The notes beneath the pieces were generated by a model that saw only the letters and a list, made by a program, of their open reading frames with translations, searched no databases and was not told where the DNA came from. Both the position numbers and the translations under genes were made by a program. A stretch of DNA of 14,999 nucleotides from JAYVSZ01 sp043774925 (lineage in GTDB: Bacteria; Pseudomonadota; Gammaproteobacteria; Burkholderiales; Methylophilaceae). Below, one piece after another: positions 1 to 7,808 of the stretch (position 1 is the stretch's first letter; the number at the start of each line of letters is the position of its first letter). Where the stretch lies: the NCBI GenBank assembly GCA_043774925.1, contig JAYVSZ010000051.1, forward strand, positions 1-14,999. Reading direction: 5' to 3'.

Positions 1-1498
1 AGCCTGGCAAGGTAAGCGTGGCTTGCAGCATAGAAAGAATGGCCACTAATAATAAAAGGTTAATGCCCAATGCCAGCACTGAAACGCCGCCAAATACCAT
101 GTAGTAAATCATCATCATCACGGCAATCGCGGCAAAGCCCCAAAGGGTAGAATGCACGCCGCGTTTAATGTTTTCTTCACCCATGCTTGGGCCAACGGTA
201 CGTTCTTCAATGATTTCCATTGGCGCGGCCAATGCACCAGCGCGTAATAGCAGCGCAATGTCAGTGGCTTCTTGCGTATTATCCATGCCAGAAATCTGCA
301 CGCGTCCGCCACCAATTTCTTCATTAATCACAGGCGCGGTAATCACTTCTGTGCTGCCTTTTTCAATCAGCAAAATCGCCATGCGTTTGCCGACGTTGTC
401 GCGCGTGACATTTTTGAAAATGCCTGCGCCACGGCCATCTAGCGTCACGTTTACAATAGAGCCGCCAGTTTGGCTGTTCACGCCTGGGCCAGCATCCGTA
501 ATGCGGTCGCCCGTTAAAACGACGTTTTTCTTGACTAAAATTGGCTGCCCGTCACGGTTTTTATACATTTCGTCGCCAAACGGCACTTGGCCAGCGGCGG
601 CTTTTTCCAGCGTCGCGATGTCAGTTTTTTCTTCGTCCACCATGCGAATTTCTAGTGTCGCGGTACGGCCCAAAATTTCTTTGGCTTTTGCGGTATCTTG
701 CACGCCAGGCAGTTGCACCACAATACGGTCTAAGCCTTGTTGTTGCACAATTGGCTCGGCAACGCCAAGCTCATTAATACGGTTGTGCAAAGTTTGCAAG
801 TTTTGCTTGAGCGCAAACTCTTGAATTTTCTTTTGCGCCGCAGGCCCAGAAACGGCGCTGAGTGTGAACTCTTTGCCACTGCCAGAGCTGCTGTAAGTTA
901 AATCAGGATAGTCTTTGCTTAATAGCTTTTCTGCTTTGTTTAGGTCGTTTTCGCTGTCAAACTTTACTTCTACTTTTTGTTGGTCGCGCGAAATACCAAA
1001 ATAATTCACTTTTTCGCGTCGCAAAGTCGTGCGGAAATCGCCCACACTGCTCTCAGCAGCCTTATTAAGCGCAGCTTTCATATCGACTTGGAGTAAAAAG
1101 TGCACGCCGCCTTGCAAATCCAAGCCCTTATTCATTGGCTTAGCGCCAATCGCCAGCAACCAGTTTGGTGTTTTGGTGAGCAGATTGAGTGCCACAGAAT
1201 ATTCTTTGCTACCCAAGCTCGCAATCAGATTATCTTTAGCTTTTAATTGGTCATCCTTGTTGCTCAAGCGTACTTTCACGCCATTTGGCTCAAGAATAAT
1301 CGCATCAAATTTAATGTTAGCTAATTTTAGCGAGGCCTCTACTTTAGCTAAAAGCGCGTTATCTGCTTTTAATGTAGATTTTGTCGGGCTCACTTGCACC
1401 GCAGGCGATTCGCCATAAAAATTGGGCAAAGTGTACAACAAGCCAATAAAAATAACGGCTGCAACTAACATGTATTTCCACTTGGGGTATCTATTCAT
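1..1498 (-). CDS. secD: Protein translocase subunit SecD (C-terminus cut by window edge)
   Basis: SecD works with SecF in the inner membrane and uses the proton motive force to help SecYEG release exported proteins in the periplasm. About 499 residues are visible; the rest, mainly the later membrane helices, lies beyond position 1. The start ATG gives MNRYPKWKYM followed by a first membrane helix (residues 10-27). A conserved SecD motif GLDLQGG sits near residues 125-131. The large periplasmic region follows, with RGAGIFKNVTRDNVGKR, and the visible end reads into the membrane domain (ATLTLPG). The frame is open throughout. yajC ends 60 bases upstream on the same strand and tgt lies before that, the usual tgt-yajC-secD-secF order, so secF is expected beyond the edge. 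The ribosome binding site is weak. Identity is secure; partial only because of the window. Confidence 0.96.
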   Translation of the reverse strand, partial: MNRYPKWKYMLVAAVIFIGLLYTLPNFYGESPAVQVSPTKSTLKADNALLAKVEASLKLANIKFDAIILEPNGVKVRLSNKDDQLKAKDNLIASLGSKEYSVALNLLTKTPNWLLAIGAKPMNKGLDLQGGVHFLLQVDMKAALNKAAESSVGDFRTTLRREKVNYFGISRDQQKVEVKFDSENDLNKAEKLLSKDYPDLTYSSSGSGKEFTLSAVSGPAAQKKIQEFALKQNLQTLHNRINELGVAEPIVQQQGLDRIVVQLPGVQDTAKAKEILGRTATLEIRMVDEEKTDIATLEKAAAGQVPFGDEMYKNRDGQPILVKKNVVLTGDRITDAGPGVNSQTGGSIVNVTLDGRGAGIFKNVTRDNVGKRMAILLIEKGSTEVITAPVINEEIGGGRVQISGMDNTQEATDIALLLRAGALAAPMEIIEERTVGPSMGEENIKRGVHSTLWGFAAIAVMMMIYYMVFGGVSVLALGINLLLLVAILSMLQATLTLPG

Positions 1499-1558
1499 AG
1501 GGGGTAACGGTTCTTAGAGGCTCGGTTAATAAGATAAGGAATTGTTTGAATTGATTTT

Positions 1559-1876
1559 CTAGATTGATTTAATCGTTCCAGGCGGCAACAGCGTTTGTAC
1601 CGCGTGTTTTTGTACGTTAATCACGGTATTCGCAGCGATTTCGACGCTGACAAAATTATCACCGACTTTAGTGACTTTGCCCAGCACGCCACCCGTTGTG
1701 GCCACTTCGTCGCCTGCTTTAAGCGCGCCAATCATGTTTTTTTGTTCTTTCGCCTGCTTCATTTGCGGGCGAATCAACATAAAGTAAAACAAAACAAAAA
1801 TGATAATCATGGGTGCGAAGCTGAGTAAATCGCCACCAGAAGCAGGGGTTGCGGCGTATGCGTTAGAAATGAACAT
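1559..1876 (-). CDS. yajC: Sec translocon accessory protein YajC
   Basis: YajC is a small inner-membrane partner of the SecDF complex. The 105-residue product has a short N-terminal stretch and then one membrane helix (about residues 18-40: LLSFAPMIIIFVLFYFML). The typical YajC junction IRPQMKQAKEQ follows, and then a small soluble domain with GDEVATTGGVLGKV. Length and layout match the family. An AGAAAG ribosome binding site sits about 8 bases before the ATG. It lies between tgt and secD on the same strand and is probably co-transcribed with them, although 145 bases containing an inverted repeat separate it from tgt. No anomalies seen. Confidence 0.96.
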   Translation of the reverse strand: MFISNAYAATPASGGDLLSFAPMIIIFVLFYFMLIRPQMKQAKEQKNMIGALKAGDEVATTGGVLGKVTKVGDNFVSVEIAANTVINVQKHAVQTLLPPGTIKSI

Positions 1877-1933
1877 GCGATTTCTTTCTGAAAATGAAAA
1901 TTAAATTAACGCGGAATTTTAACACAGTTGATT

Positions 1934-2008
1934 GTCATTGCGAGCTAGACCCGCAATCTCTGTTTAAGGCATGACGGGATTCTGACTTGCGTCAGAATGA
2001 CCAATGAC
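1934..2008. repeat. Inverted-repeat (REP/MITE-like) element between tgt and yajC
   Basis: A roughly 75-base segment is bounded by perfect 7-base terminal inverted repeats, GTCATTG (1934-1940) and CAATGAC (2002-2008). With one mismatch the arms extend to 10 bases. Inside is a strong hairpin: ATTCTGAC (1979-1986), loop TTGC, GTCAGAAT (1991-1998). The sequence style (GTCATTGCGAG ... CGCAATCTC ... CAGAATGAC) resembles dispersed intergenic repeats common in proteobacteria. No second copy is visible in this window, so its dispersed nature is inferred. It may act as a processing or attenuation site within the tgt-yajC-secD transcript. Confidence 0.5.
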
Positions 2009-2021
2009 TATACCTATAAAG

Positions 2022-3125
2022 TTAAGCAATTTGTGCGCGTTTTGCGACGAACTCTGCCTTAAACGCCTCAAAATTGCCTGTTTCAATCGCATCGCGCATG
2101 CCTTGCATCAACACTTGGTAATAATGCAGGTTGTGAATCGTGTTGAGGCGCGCGCCCAAAATCTCGCCCACTTTGTGCAAATGGTGTAAATAAGCGCGAG
2201 TGAAATGTTGGCAAGTGTAGCAAGTGCAATCCGCATCTAGCGGCGTGGTATCATTTTTGTAGCCCGCATTTTTAATTTTCACATCGCCATATTGCGTAAA
2301 AAGCCAGCCGTTGCGCGCGTTGCGCGTCGGCATTACGCAATCGAACATATCAATACCGCTAGAAACCGCGTCAATTAAGTCTTCTGGCGTGCCAACACCC
2401 ATTAAATAACGTGGTTTATCGTGTGGCATTTTTGGCGCAGTATGCGCTAAAATTCGTAACATATCTTCTTTCGGCTCGCCGACTGAAAGGCCGCCAATGG
2501 CAAAACCGTCAAAATCAATTTCTTTCAGCCCAGCTAGCGAAATATCGCGTAAATCCTCAAACATACCGCCTTGAATAATGCCAAACAAGGCGTTGCTATT
2601 GCCTGCATGTGCATCTTTACTGCGCTTCGCCCAGCGCAACGAGAGCTGCATCGAATCGCTGGCTTCCTGATGGGTGGCGGGGAAGGGCGTGCATTCATCA
2701 AAAATCATCACAATGTCTGAATTCAACACTTTTTGGATGCGCATCGATTCTTCTGGTGTGAGAAAGCAGCTATCGCCATTAATGGGGCTGCGAAACTTCA
2801 CGCCTTCTTCGGATATTTTGCGCATTGCGCCTAAACTGAACACCTGAAAGCCACCAGAGTCGGTGAGAATTGGGCCATCCCAGCCCATAAACTTGTGCAA
2901 GCCACCGTGCGCGGCAATCACTTCTAGCCCTGGGCGCAGCCACAAATGAAAGGTGTTGCCGAGCACAATGTGCGCGTTAATTTCTTTAAGTTCCAGCGGG
3001 CTCATGGCTTTCACCGTGCCATAAGTGCCCACTGGCATAAAGGCAGGCGTTTCTACCTTGCCATGCGCCAATGCAACTGTGCCACGGCGGGCGAGACCAT
3101 CCTGTTTGTGAAGGGTGAATTGCAT
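2022..3125 (-). CDS. tgt: Queuine tRNA-ribosyltransferase (tRNA-guanine transglycosylase)
   Basis: Tgt exchanges guanine 34 for preQ1 in the anticodon wobble position of tRNAs for Asp, Asn, His and Tyr, a step of queuosine synthesis in the cytosol. The 367-residue protein has normal length. It shows the general acid/base Asp89 in TDSGGFQ, Asp143 in FDEC, and the nucleophile Asp262 in MFDCVMPTRNARNG. The zinc site is Cys300, Cys302, Cys305 and His331 in the pattern CxCxxC...H. The start MQFTLHKQDG is the family's usual start, although no clear ribosome binding site is seen before it. It is divergent from pssA across 96 bases and heads the tgt-yajC-secD cluster. All key residues are present. 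Confidence 0.97.
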   Translation of the reverse strand: MQFTLHKQDGLARRGTVALAHGKVETPAFMPVGTYGTVKAMSPLELKEINAHIVLGNTFHLWLRPGLEVIAAHGGLHKFMGWDGPILTDSGGFQVFSLGAMRKISEEGVKFRSPINGDSCFLTPEESMRIQKVLNSDIVMIFDECTPFPATHQEASDSMQLSLRWAKRSKDAHAGNSNALFGIIQGGMFEDLRDISLAGLKEIDFDGFAIGGLSVGEPKEDMLRILAHTAPKMPHDKPRYLMGVGTPEDLIDAVSSGIDMFDCVMPTRNARNGWLFTQYGDVKIKNAGYKNDTTPLDADCTCYTCQHFTRAYLHHLHKVGEILGARLNTIHNLHYYQVLMQGMRDAIETGNFEAFKAEFVAKRAQIA

Positions 3126-3221
3126 GTAAGTGTTTATAAAGTTAGCGTATAAAATTTAAGGCGAGATATTAACACAAGGCTTTGTTATACTAAGCATAAC
3201 TTAACCATTCCAAGCATCATT

Positions 3222-4010
3222 ATGGACGATCCAAAACAACGCGTAGCACGCAGAGAAACCGATAGCCTGAGTGCAAAAGGCATCTACTTATTGCCCAATC
3301 TTTTTACGTCGGCATCTTTGTTCTCAGGTTTTTATGCCATTGTTAGCGCGATGAATTTTAGGTTTGAACAAGCAGCAATCGCCATTTTTATTGCCATGGT
3401 GATGGATGGCTTAGATGGCCGCGTAGCGCGTATGACCAATACGACGAGCGCGTTTGGTGCAGAGTACGATAGCCTATCCGACATGGTGTCCTTCGGTGTG
3501 GCGCCTGCGCTGATTATGTATGTGTGGGCGCTTGGCCCGTTAAAAAAACTGGGCTGGATAGCCGCCTTTATTTATTGCGCTTGCGCGGCCTTGCGTTTGG
3601 CGCGCTTTAACACCAAGCTGGATGATCCATTTCAAGATAAACGCTACTTTCAGGGTTTGCCCAGCCCTGCTGCTGCCGCTCTGCTGGCGGGTTTTGTCTG
3701 GGTTTCGTACGAGTATGGCATTAGCGGACGCGAGATATTTTTTGGCGCAATTCAAATGAAATGGCTGGCTTGGGGCTTAACGATATTTGCTGCGCTTTCA
3801 ATGGTTTCCGATTTAAAATTTTACAGTGGCAAAGACATTAATTTGCGCGAAAGTGTACCTTTTGTGACCATATTGGCCATTATGTTGGCCTTCGTACTTG
3901 TTTCGTACAGCCCGCCAGAAGTGCTGTTTACAGTGGTGTTTGTGTATGCACTTTCGGGTTATTACTTGTGGGTAAAATCACGAATTACTCAAGAAGTCGT
4001 TGAAAACTAA
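3222..4010 (+). CDS. pssA: CDP-diacylglycerol--serine O-phosphatidyltransferase
   Basis: PssA joins CDP-diacylglycerol and L-serine to make phosphatidylserine, the precursor of phosphatidylethanolamine, in the inner membrane. The 262-residue protein carries the full CDP-alcohol phosphatidyltransferase signature: Asp62, Asp65, Gly66, Ala69, Arg70, Gly79, Asp83 and Asp87 (pattern DxxDGxxAR-x8-GxxxDxxxD). Several hydrophobic helices lie before and after it. This is the membrane type II enzyme, not the soluble E. coli type. The ribosome binding site is poor. A TATACT -10-like box lies at 3186-3191 but has no convincing -35. In betaproteobacteria pssA commonly precedes leuA, as here, with no obvious functional link. 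A new promoter starts 11 bases after its stop. Confidence 0.95.
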   Translation: MDDPKQRVARRETDSLSAKGIYLLPNLFTSASLFSGFYAIVSAMNFRFEQAAIAIFIAMVMDGLDGRVARMTNTTSAFGAEYDSLSDMVSFGVAPALIMYVWALGPLKKLGWIAAFIYCACAALRLARFNTKLDDPFQDKRYFQGLPSPAAAALLAGFVWVSYEYGISGREIFFGAIQMKWLAWGLTIFAALSMVSDLKFYSGKDINLRESVPFVTILAIMLAFVLVSYSPPEVLFTVVFVYALSGYYLWVKSRITQEVVEN

Positions 4011-4020
4011 CTTCAATACC

Positions 4021-4049
4021 TTGAAAAGCTAAGAAATAGTCCTTATACT
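4021..4049 (+). promoter_or_regulatory. Strong sigma-70-type promoter upstream of leuA leader ORF
   Basis: A -35 box TTGAAA (4021-4026) and a -10 box TATACT (4044-4049) are separated by exactly 17 bases, one mismatch each from consensus. The expected transcription start is about 4055-4057, which coincides with the ATG of the leucine-rich ORF at 4056. The transcript would therefore begin with, or almost with, the start codon. The promoter lies immediately after the pssA stop and more than 200 bases before leuA, which implies a long leader. Confidence 0.72.
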
Positions 4050-4055
4050 TAAATT

Positions 4056-4196
4056 ATGTTGAATATTTTGACATCTCAAGTATTAATCGCAATCGCGGCT
4101 TTGTCTTTGGCAAGCCTCGCATTGTTGCGTCTGCACCTGCTGCAACCTAAAAGTGCGCTACGCCCAGCTTCGCTGCTGCGCGACAGCGCACACTAA
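4056..4196 (+). CDS. Leucine-rich 46-residue ORF, candidate leuA leader peptide
   Basis: This unannotated small ORF has 46 codons and then TAA. Fourteen of the 46 residues are leucine (positions 2, 5, 10, 16, 18, 21, 23, 24, 26, 28, 29, 35, 40, 41), densest in ALALLRLHLLQ-like sequence at residues 19-30. No ribosome binding site precedes it; instead its ATG falls on the predicted transcription start of the 4021-4049 promoter, suggesting leaderless translation. It ends 82 bases before the leuA ATG. Leucine codons in a short ORF before the committed enzyme of leucine synthesis fit an attenuation leader peptide. Alternatively it is a small membrane protein, since residues 8-30 are hydrophobic. 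Longer than the typical 20-35 residue leaders. Function inferred. Confidence 0.5.
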   Translation: MLNILTSQVLIAIAALSLASLALLRLHLLQPKSALRPASLLRDSAH

Positions 4197-4244
4197 TCAC
4201 ACCCCACATTTGTATTATTACGCTCGCTGATTTTCACGTCAGCG
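4171..4244 (+). promoter_or_regulatory. Candidate leucine attenuator with mutually exclusive stems
   Basis: Four complementary segments occur in order: CGCTG (4171-4175), CAGCG (4184-4188), CGCTGA (4225-4230) and TCAGCG (4239-4244). Segments 1:2, 2:3 and 3:4 can each pair, and pairing 2:3 excludes both others, as in classical amino-acid attenuators. Segments 1 and 2 lie at the end of the leucine-rich ORF. The 3:4 hairpin has a 6-base stem, extendable by a G-U pair, and is followed by AT-rich sequence (GTTAAAATTATTG) without a proper T-run, so a canonical terminator is not shown. Stems are short and chance pairing is possible. Confidence 0.35.
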
Positions 4245-4278
4245 GTTAAAATTATTGTATTCAGCATTAGGAACAAAC

Positions 4279-5814
4279 ATGAACAAGCAAATTATTATTT
4301 TTGATACCACCTTGCGCGATGGCGAACAAAGCCCGGGCGCGAGCATGACCAAAGAAGAAAAAATCCGCATTGCGCGCCAATTAGAGAAATTGGGCGTAGA
4401 TATTATTGAAGCGGGTTTTGCCGCCGCCAGCCCTGGTGATTTTGACGCGATTTCAGAGATCGCCAAAATCATTAAAAAATCCACCGTTTGCTCGCTTGCT
4501 CGCGCCTCTGAGAACGATGTGCGCCGCGCGGGAGAGGCCATTAAACACGCAGCTTCTGGACGCATTCACACGTTTATTGCCACCAGCAAAATCCACATGG
4601 AAAACAAGCTTCGCATGACGGAAGACCAAGTGGTGGAGCGCGCGGTGCAAGCCGTAAAATGGGCGTTGGAATATACGCCCGATGTGGAATTTTCGGCTGA
4701 AGACGCCGTGCGTTCTGACATTGATTTTTTAGTGCGCGTGTTTGATGCGGTAATAGCAGCGGGCGCAAAAACCATCAACGTGCCCGATACGGTTGGCTAC
4801 AGCATTCCCGCACCGTGGGGCGAGCGCATGGCTACTTTAATTAAACGTGTAAAAAATAGCGACAAAGTCATTTGGAGTACGCACTGCCACAACGATTTAG
4901 GTATGGCTGTCGCCAACTCTTTAGCTGCGGTGATGAACGGCGCAAGGCAAGTTGAATGTACGATAAATGGCTTGGGTGAGCGCGCGGGCAACGCCAGTTT
5001 GGAAGAGGTCGTGATGGCGATTAAAACCCGCCAAGACTTTTTTAATTTGACCACGCGCATCGACACCACGCAGATTGTGCCCACCAGTAAGTTAGTGTCC
5101 ACTATCACGGGTTACCCAGTGCAGCCTAATAAAGCCATTGTTGGAGCGAACGCGTTTGCACACGAAAGTGGCATTCACCAAGATGGCGTGTTGAAGCATC
5201 GCGAGACTTACGAAATTATGCGCGCCGAAGACGTAGGCTGGCACACCAATAAATTAACGCTTGGCAAATTAAGTGGTCGCAACGCATTTAGAACACGTTT
5301 AACCGAGCTTGGCATTCAGTTAGAAAGTGACGATGCGGTAAACGCCGCCTTTGCACGGTTTAAAGATTTAGCCGACAAAAAAAGTGAAATTTTTGACGAA
5401 GATTTGCATGCGCTTGTGAGCGATGAATTTGTGGCCACTGAATCGGAAGCGTTTAAATTGGTGTATTTACAAGTCACCAGCCAAACAGGCGAAATTCCAC
5501 ACGCGTATGTAACAATTAGTGAAAACGGCGCAGAACAAAAAGCCGAATCAGACGGCGGCGGGCCAGTGGATGCGACGTTTAAGGCGATTGAAAATATGGC
5601 AAAAAGCGGCGCCGAGTTGCAGCTTTATTCGGTGAACAACATTACCAGCGGCACCGATTCGCAAGGCGAAGTGACAGTGCGCTTGGCCAAAGGCGGCCGC
5701 ATTGTCAACGGCCAAGGCGCGGATACGGACATTGTAATTGCATCGGCCAAAGCGTATTTAAACGGCTTAAATAAATTGGTGACAAAATCTGAGAAACTAA
5801 ATCCTCAGGTTTGA
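4279..5814 (+). CDS. leuA: 2-isopropylmalate synthase
   Basis: LeuA condenses acetyl-CoA with 2-oxoisovalerate to 2-isopropylmalate, the committed and leucine-inhibited step of leucine synthesis in the cytosol. The start chosen is the ATG at 4279, preceded by AGGA seven bases upstream. An in-frame TTG at 4255 would add eight residues but has no ribosome binding site. The 511-residue product begins MNKQIIIFDTTLRDGEQSPG with the catalytic Arg13-Asp14, and has the metal-binding HxH at His202/His204 in STHCHNDLG. A C-terminal regulatory domain, about residues 385-511, should carry leucine feedback. Length matches bacterial type I enzymes. It sits downstream of the leucine-rich leader ORF and ends in a strong terminator; the leuBCD genes are not nearby. 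Confidence 0.97.
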   Translation: MNKQIIIFDTTLRDGEQSPGASMTKEEKIRIARQLEKLGVDIIEAGFAAASPGDFDAISEIAKIIKKSTVCSLARASENDVRRAGEAIKHAASGRIHTFIATSKIHMENKLRMTEDQVVERAVQAVKWALEYTPDVEFSAEDAVRSDIDFLVRVFDAVIAAGAKTINVPDTVGYSIPAPWGERMATLIKRVKNSDKVIWSTHCHNDLGMAVANSLAAVMNGARQVECTINGLGERAGNASLEEVVMAIKTRQDFFNLTTRIDTTQIVPTSKLVSTITGYPVQPNKAIVGANAFAHESGIHQDGVLKHRETYEIMRAEDVGWHTNKLTLGKLSGRNAFRTRLTELGIQLESDDAVNAAFARFKDLADKKSEIFDEDLHALVSDEFVATESEAFKLVYLQVTSQTGEIPHAYVTISENGAEQKAESDGGGPVDATFKAIENMAKSGAELQLYSVNNITSGTDSQGEVTVRLAKGGRIVNGQGADTDIVIASAKAYLNGLNKLVTKSEKLNPQV

Positions 5815-5822
5815 TATATTAG

Positions 5823-5849
5823 ATGCTCTGCAAGCCAATATCCATGCGG
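5823..5849 (+). repeat. Terminator-associated repeat, copy 1
   Basis: The 27 bases from ATGCTCTGC through CCAATATCCATGCGG match 9591-9617 at 26 of 27 positions. Its 3' part also matches the start of the tRNA-Lys terminator region (12139-12156) at 17 of 18 positions. The conserved part includes the hairpin loop, which plain terminator function would not constrain. Confidence 0.7.
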
Positions 5850-5869
5850 CTTGCAGAGCATTTATTTTT
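5824..5869 (+). terminator. Rho-independent terminator of leuA
   Basis: A perfect 13-base-pair stem, TGCTCTGCAAGCC (5824-5836) and GGCTTGCAGAGCA (5848-5860), with an 11-base loop AATATCCATGC, is followed by TTTATTTTT. It begins nine bases after the leuA stop. The left arm and loop are part of a repeat seen again at 9591-9617. Confidence 0.93.
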
Positions 5870-5910
5870 CACGGTGTTTTTAGGCCGAAAATAAGACAAC
5901 CTATAGCGGT

Positions 5911-6699
5911 CTACGTGGGCTTTTTAGAAGCCAGTGGCGCGTCTGTTTTAGTAATCGTTAAATAAGTGACTAATACAATAATGGCGATTAAGAAAATAGC
6001 GCTAGTCGCTACTGTGCCAAGCCCCAAACCACCGTTTTTAACTGCCTGCGATAAATAGTCGCCAATAGACGCACCCATTGGTCGGGTTAGAATATAAGCC
6101 ATCCAAAATGCCAAAATGCCATTGAGTTTAAATAGATAGAACCCGAGGGTAACAATAAGAATTGCAATGCCAAATATCACGGCTGATAGCCAATAACCAA
6201 GACCTAGTGACTCCCCGAGAAGGTCGCCTGCAGCCGTTCCTAGCGCAAAGGTAAGCAATATGGCGGCCCAATAGAACATTTCACGTTTAGGCGTATAAAT
6301 ACTGTGAATCGATAGCGAGTTCTCAACCTTGTACCATACGAAAAAAGTAATGGCCAACGCAATGCTGAATAGAAGGGTGGAAACAGCTAAAGAAACGCCA
6401 AAATTATCAGTAAGATTGTCGGTAATAAGCGTGCCGACTATGCTCACCAGCACCACAGTCAACCAATAAAGCCATGGGATGTATCGCTTACTTTTAACCT
6501 GTGCGTATAGCACTGCAAGTAAGATAATACCCATCAGCAACGAAGTCACCATCAAGCCAAAATGTAAATTGAATATCAAAAAATCTGCACCTGTTTCACC
6601 TACCGTGGTTGCGAGAATTTTGATCACCCAAAAATAGATGGTGATAATGACTGGAACTTTGATCAATCCGTTATTTTTATCAAGTGGAATTGCGTTCAT
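5911..6699 (-). CDS. COG4705-like uncharacterised membrane protein
   Basis: An inner-membrane protein of about 262 residues, almost entirely hydrophobic helices (roughly eight), resembling the COG4705 family of unknown function. Four similar helix-end motifs recur: ATTVGETGADFL, ITDNLTDNFG, GTAAGDLLGESLG and RPMGASIGDYL. They suggest internal repeats with acidic residues in the membrane, a pattern seen in transporters or metal-related membrane proteins; that role is only a guess. I chose the ATG at 6699, which gives MNAIPLDKNN and has AAGG eight bases upstream. The longer frame up to 6816 adds a poorly conserved-looking 39-residue tail. It is convergent with leuA and divergent from the EamA gene. 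Confidence 0.75.
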   Translation of the reverse strand: MNAIPLDKNNGLIKVPVIITIYFWVIKILATTVGETGADFLIFNLHFGLMVTSLLMGIILLAVLYAQVKSKRYIPWLYWLTVVLVSIVGTLITDNLTDNFGVSLAVSTLLFSIALAITFFVWYKVENSLSIHSIYTPKREMFYWAAILLTFALGTAAGDLLGESLGLGYWLSAVIFGIAILIVTLGFYLFKLNGILAFWMAYILTRPMGASIGDYLSQAVKNGGLGLGTVATSAIFLIAIIVLVTYLTITKTDAPLASKKPT

Positions 6700-6849
6700 A
6701 TGCGGTGCCTTACGAAGGTTAAGTAAATAAATAATAAGTCGAATCATCTCTGTGAGATTTTTACACATAGTGTAATCCCTTGACATAATAGCGTGTAAAT
6801 TTTGTGTAAACGTCATTTGCAGGAAACTGCTATTTTCTGAAAGTGATTA

Positions 6850-6855
6850 TATAAT
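6850..6855 (+). promoter_or_regulatory. -10 box before the EamA transporter gene
   Basis: A perfect TATAAT lies 20 bases before the ATG at 6875, giving a very short 5' leader. No good -35 box is seen at the right distance, so this is a tentative promoter. Confidence 0.35.
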
Positions 6856-6874
6856 CCTATCTTAAGCAAATGCC

Positions 6875-7753
6875 ATGAATTCAAAACCTCAATCCCTGCT
6901 AATTATCTTAAGTCTTTTTTGCACCTATTTTATTTGGGGTTCAACTTATCTCGCCATTCGCTTTGCGATTGAAAGCTTTCCGCCATTTTTAATGGTGGGC
7001 GTGCGTTTTACAATTGCTGGTGCAATTTTGTACGCAGTGATGCGCTATTTTGGCAGCCCGCATCCAACGCTTGTGCAATGGCGCGGTGCGGCGATTGTAG
7101 GTTTGCTGCTACCAGTGTTTGGCAATGGCACGGTGTCGCACGTGCAACTCACAGTTTCATCCAGCGTGGCGGCGCTTTCTATTGCCACCGCGCCCATTTG
7201 GATGGCAATTTTTTCGTCCATTTGGGGTCACCACATTACCAAGCGCGAGTGGCTGGGCATTGCGGTGGGTTTGGTTGGCATTATTTTACTCAATTTGGGC
7301 GGCAGTTTGCAGGGCAATTTGTCGGGTGCGTTATTGTTGATTTTTGCCGCCGCCAGTTGGTCGCTAGGCTCGGTTTGGGGTAAACATTTGCCTATGCCAG
7401 CAGGCTTAATGGGCGCGGCTTGCCAAATGTTTTGTGGCGGTGTAATTGCGTTAATATTAAGCGTATTAAGCAGTGAGTCTTGGCCACAACAAATTAGCTT
7501 AAAATCGTGGTTGGCGATTAGCTTTTTGGTGGTTTTAGGCTCGTTAGTGGCATATAGCGCGTATCAATGGTTGCTGCAAAATGTGCGCCCCTTGGTGGCC
7601 AGCAGCAACACGTTTGTGAACCCGATTGTGGCGTTTATTGTGGGTATTTGGCTGGCGGGTGAAACCGTGACAGGCGCGGAATACATGGCTTTGGCAGTGA
7701 TTTTGGCGGGTGTTTTTTTGGTGCTATCGGCGAGTGCTGAAGAAGAAGCTTAA
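6875..7753 (+). CDS. EamA/DMT-family transporter, YedA-like
   Basis: A 292-residue inner-membrane permease of the drug/metabolite transporter superfamily, with two EamA repeats of five helices each (10 helices in total). The N-terminal CTYFIWGSTYLAIRFAIESFPPFLMVGVRF pattern, described here only by its key blocks FIWGSTYLAIR and VGVRF, is the signature of the YedA-like subgroup. The second repeat contains SWSLGSVWGK and ends in NPIVAFIVGIWLAGE, the usual helix 9-10 block. Such proteins export small metabolites or amino acids, but the substrate cannot be read from sequence. The gene stands alone with a TATAAT box close upstream; the HAD gene follows after 55 bases and may be co-transcribed. Confidence 0.9.
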   Translation: MNSKPQSLLIILSLFCTYFIWGSTYLAIRFAIESFPPFLMVGVRFTIAGAILYAVMRYFGSPHPTLVQWRGAAIVGLLLPVFGNGTVSHVQLTVSSSVAALSIATAPIWMAIFSSIWGHHITKREWLGIAVGLVGIILLNLGGSLQGNLSGALLLIFAAASWSLGSVWGKHLPMPAGLMGAACQMFCGGVIALILSVLSSESWPQQISLKSWLAISFLVVLGSLVAYSAYQWLLQNVRPLVASSNTFVNPIVAFIVGIWLAGETVTGAEYMALAVILAGVFLVLSASAEEEA

Positions 7754-7808
7754 ACCCTATTTTATCGGCGGTTAAATTGATTTTGAGTTTTTAACAAAGA
7801 CATAAAAC

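Noticed and set aside
168..824. A 218-codon plus-strand ORF across the secD region
   Set aside because: It is the antisense of the clearly conserved secD frame; composition and lack of family resemblance mark it as a shadow.
6780..6785. A perfect TTGACA on the plus strand before the EamA gene
   Set aside because: No acceptable -10 box follows at 16-18 bases, and the TATAAT at 6850 is far too distant to pair with it.
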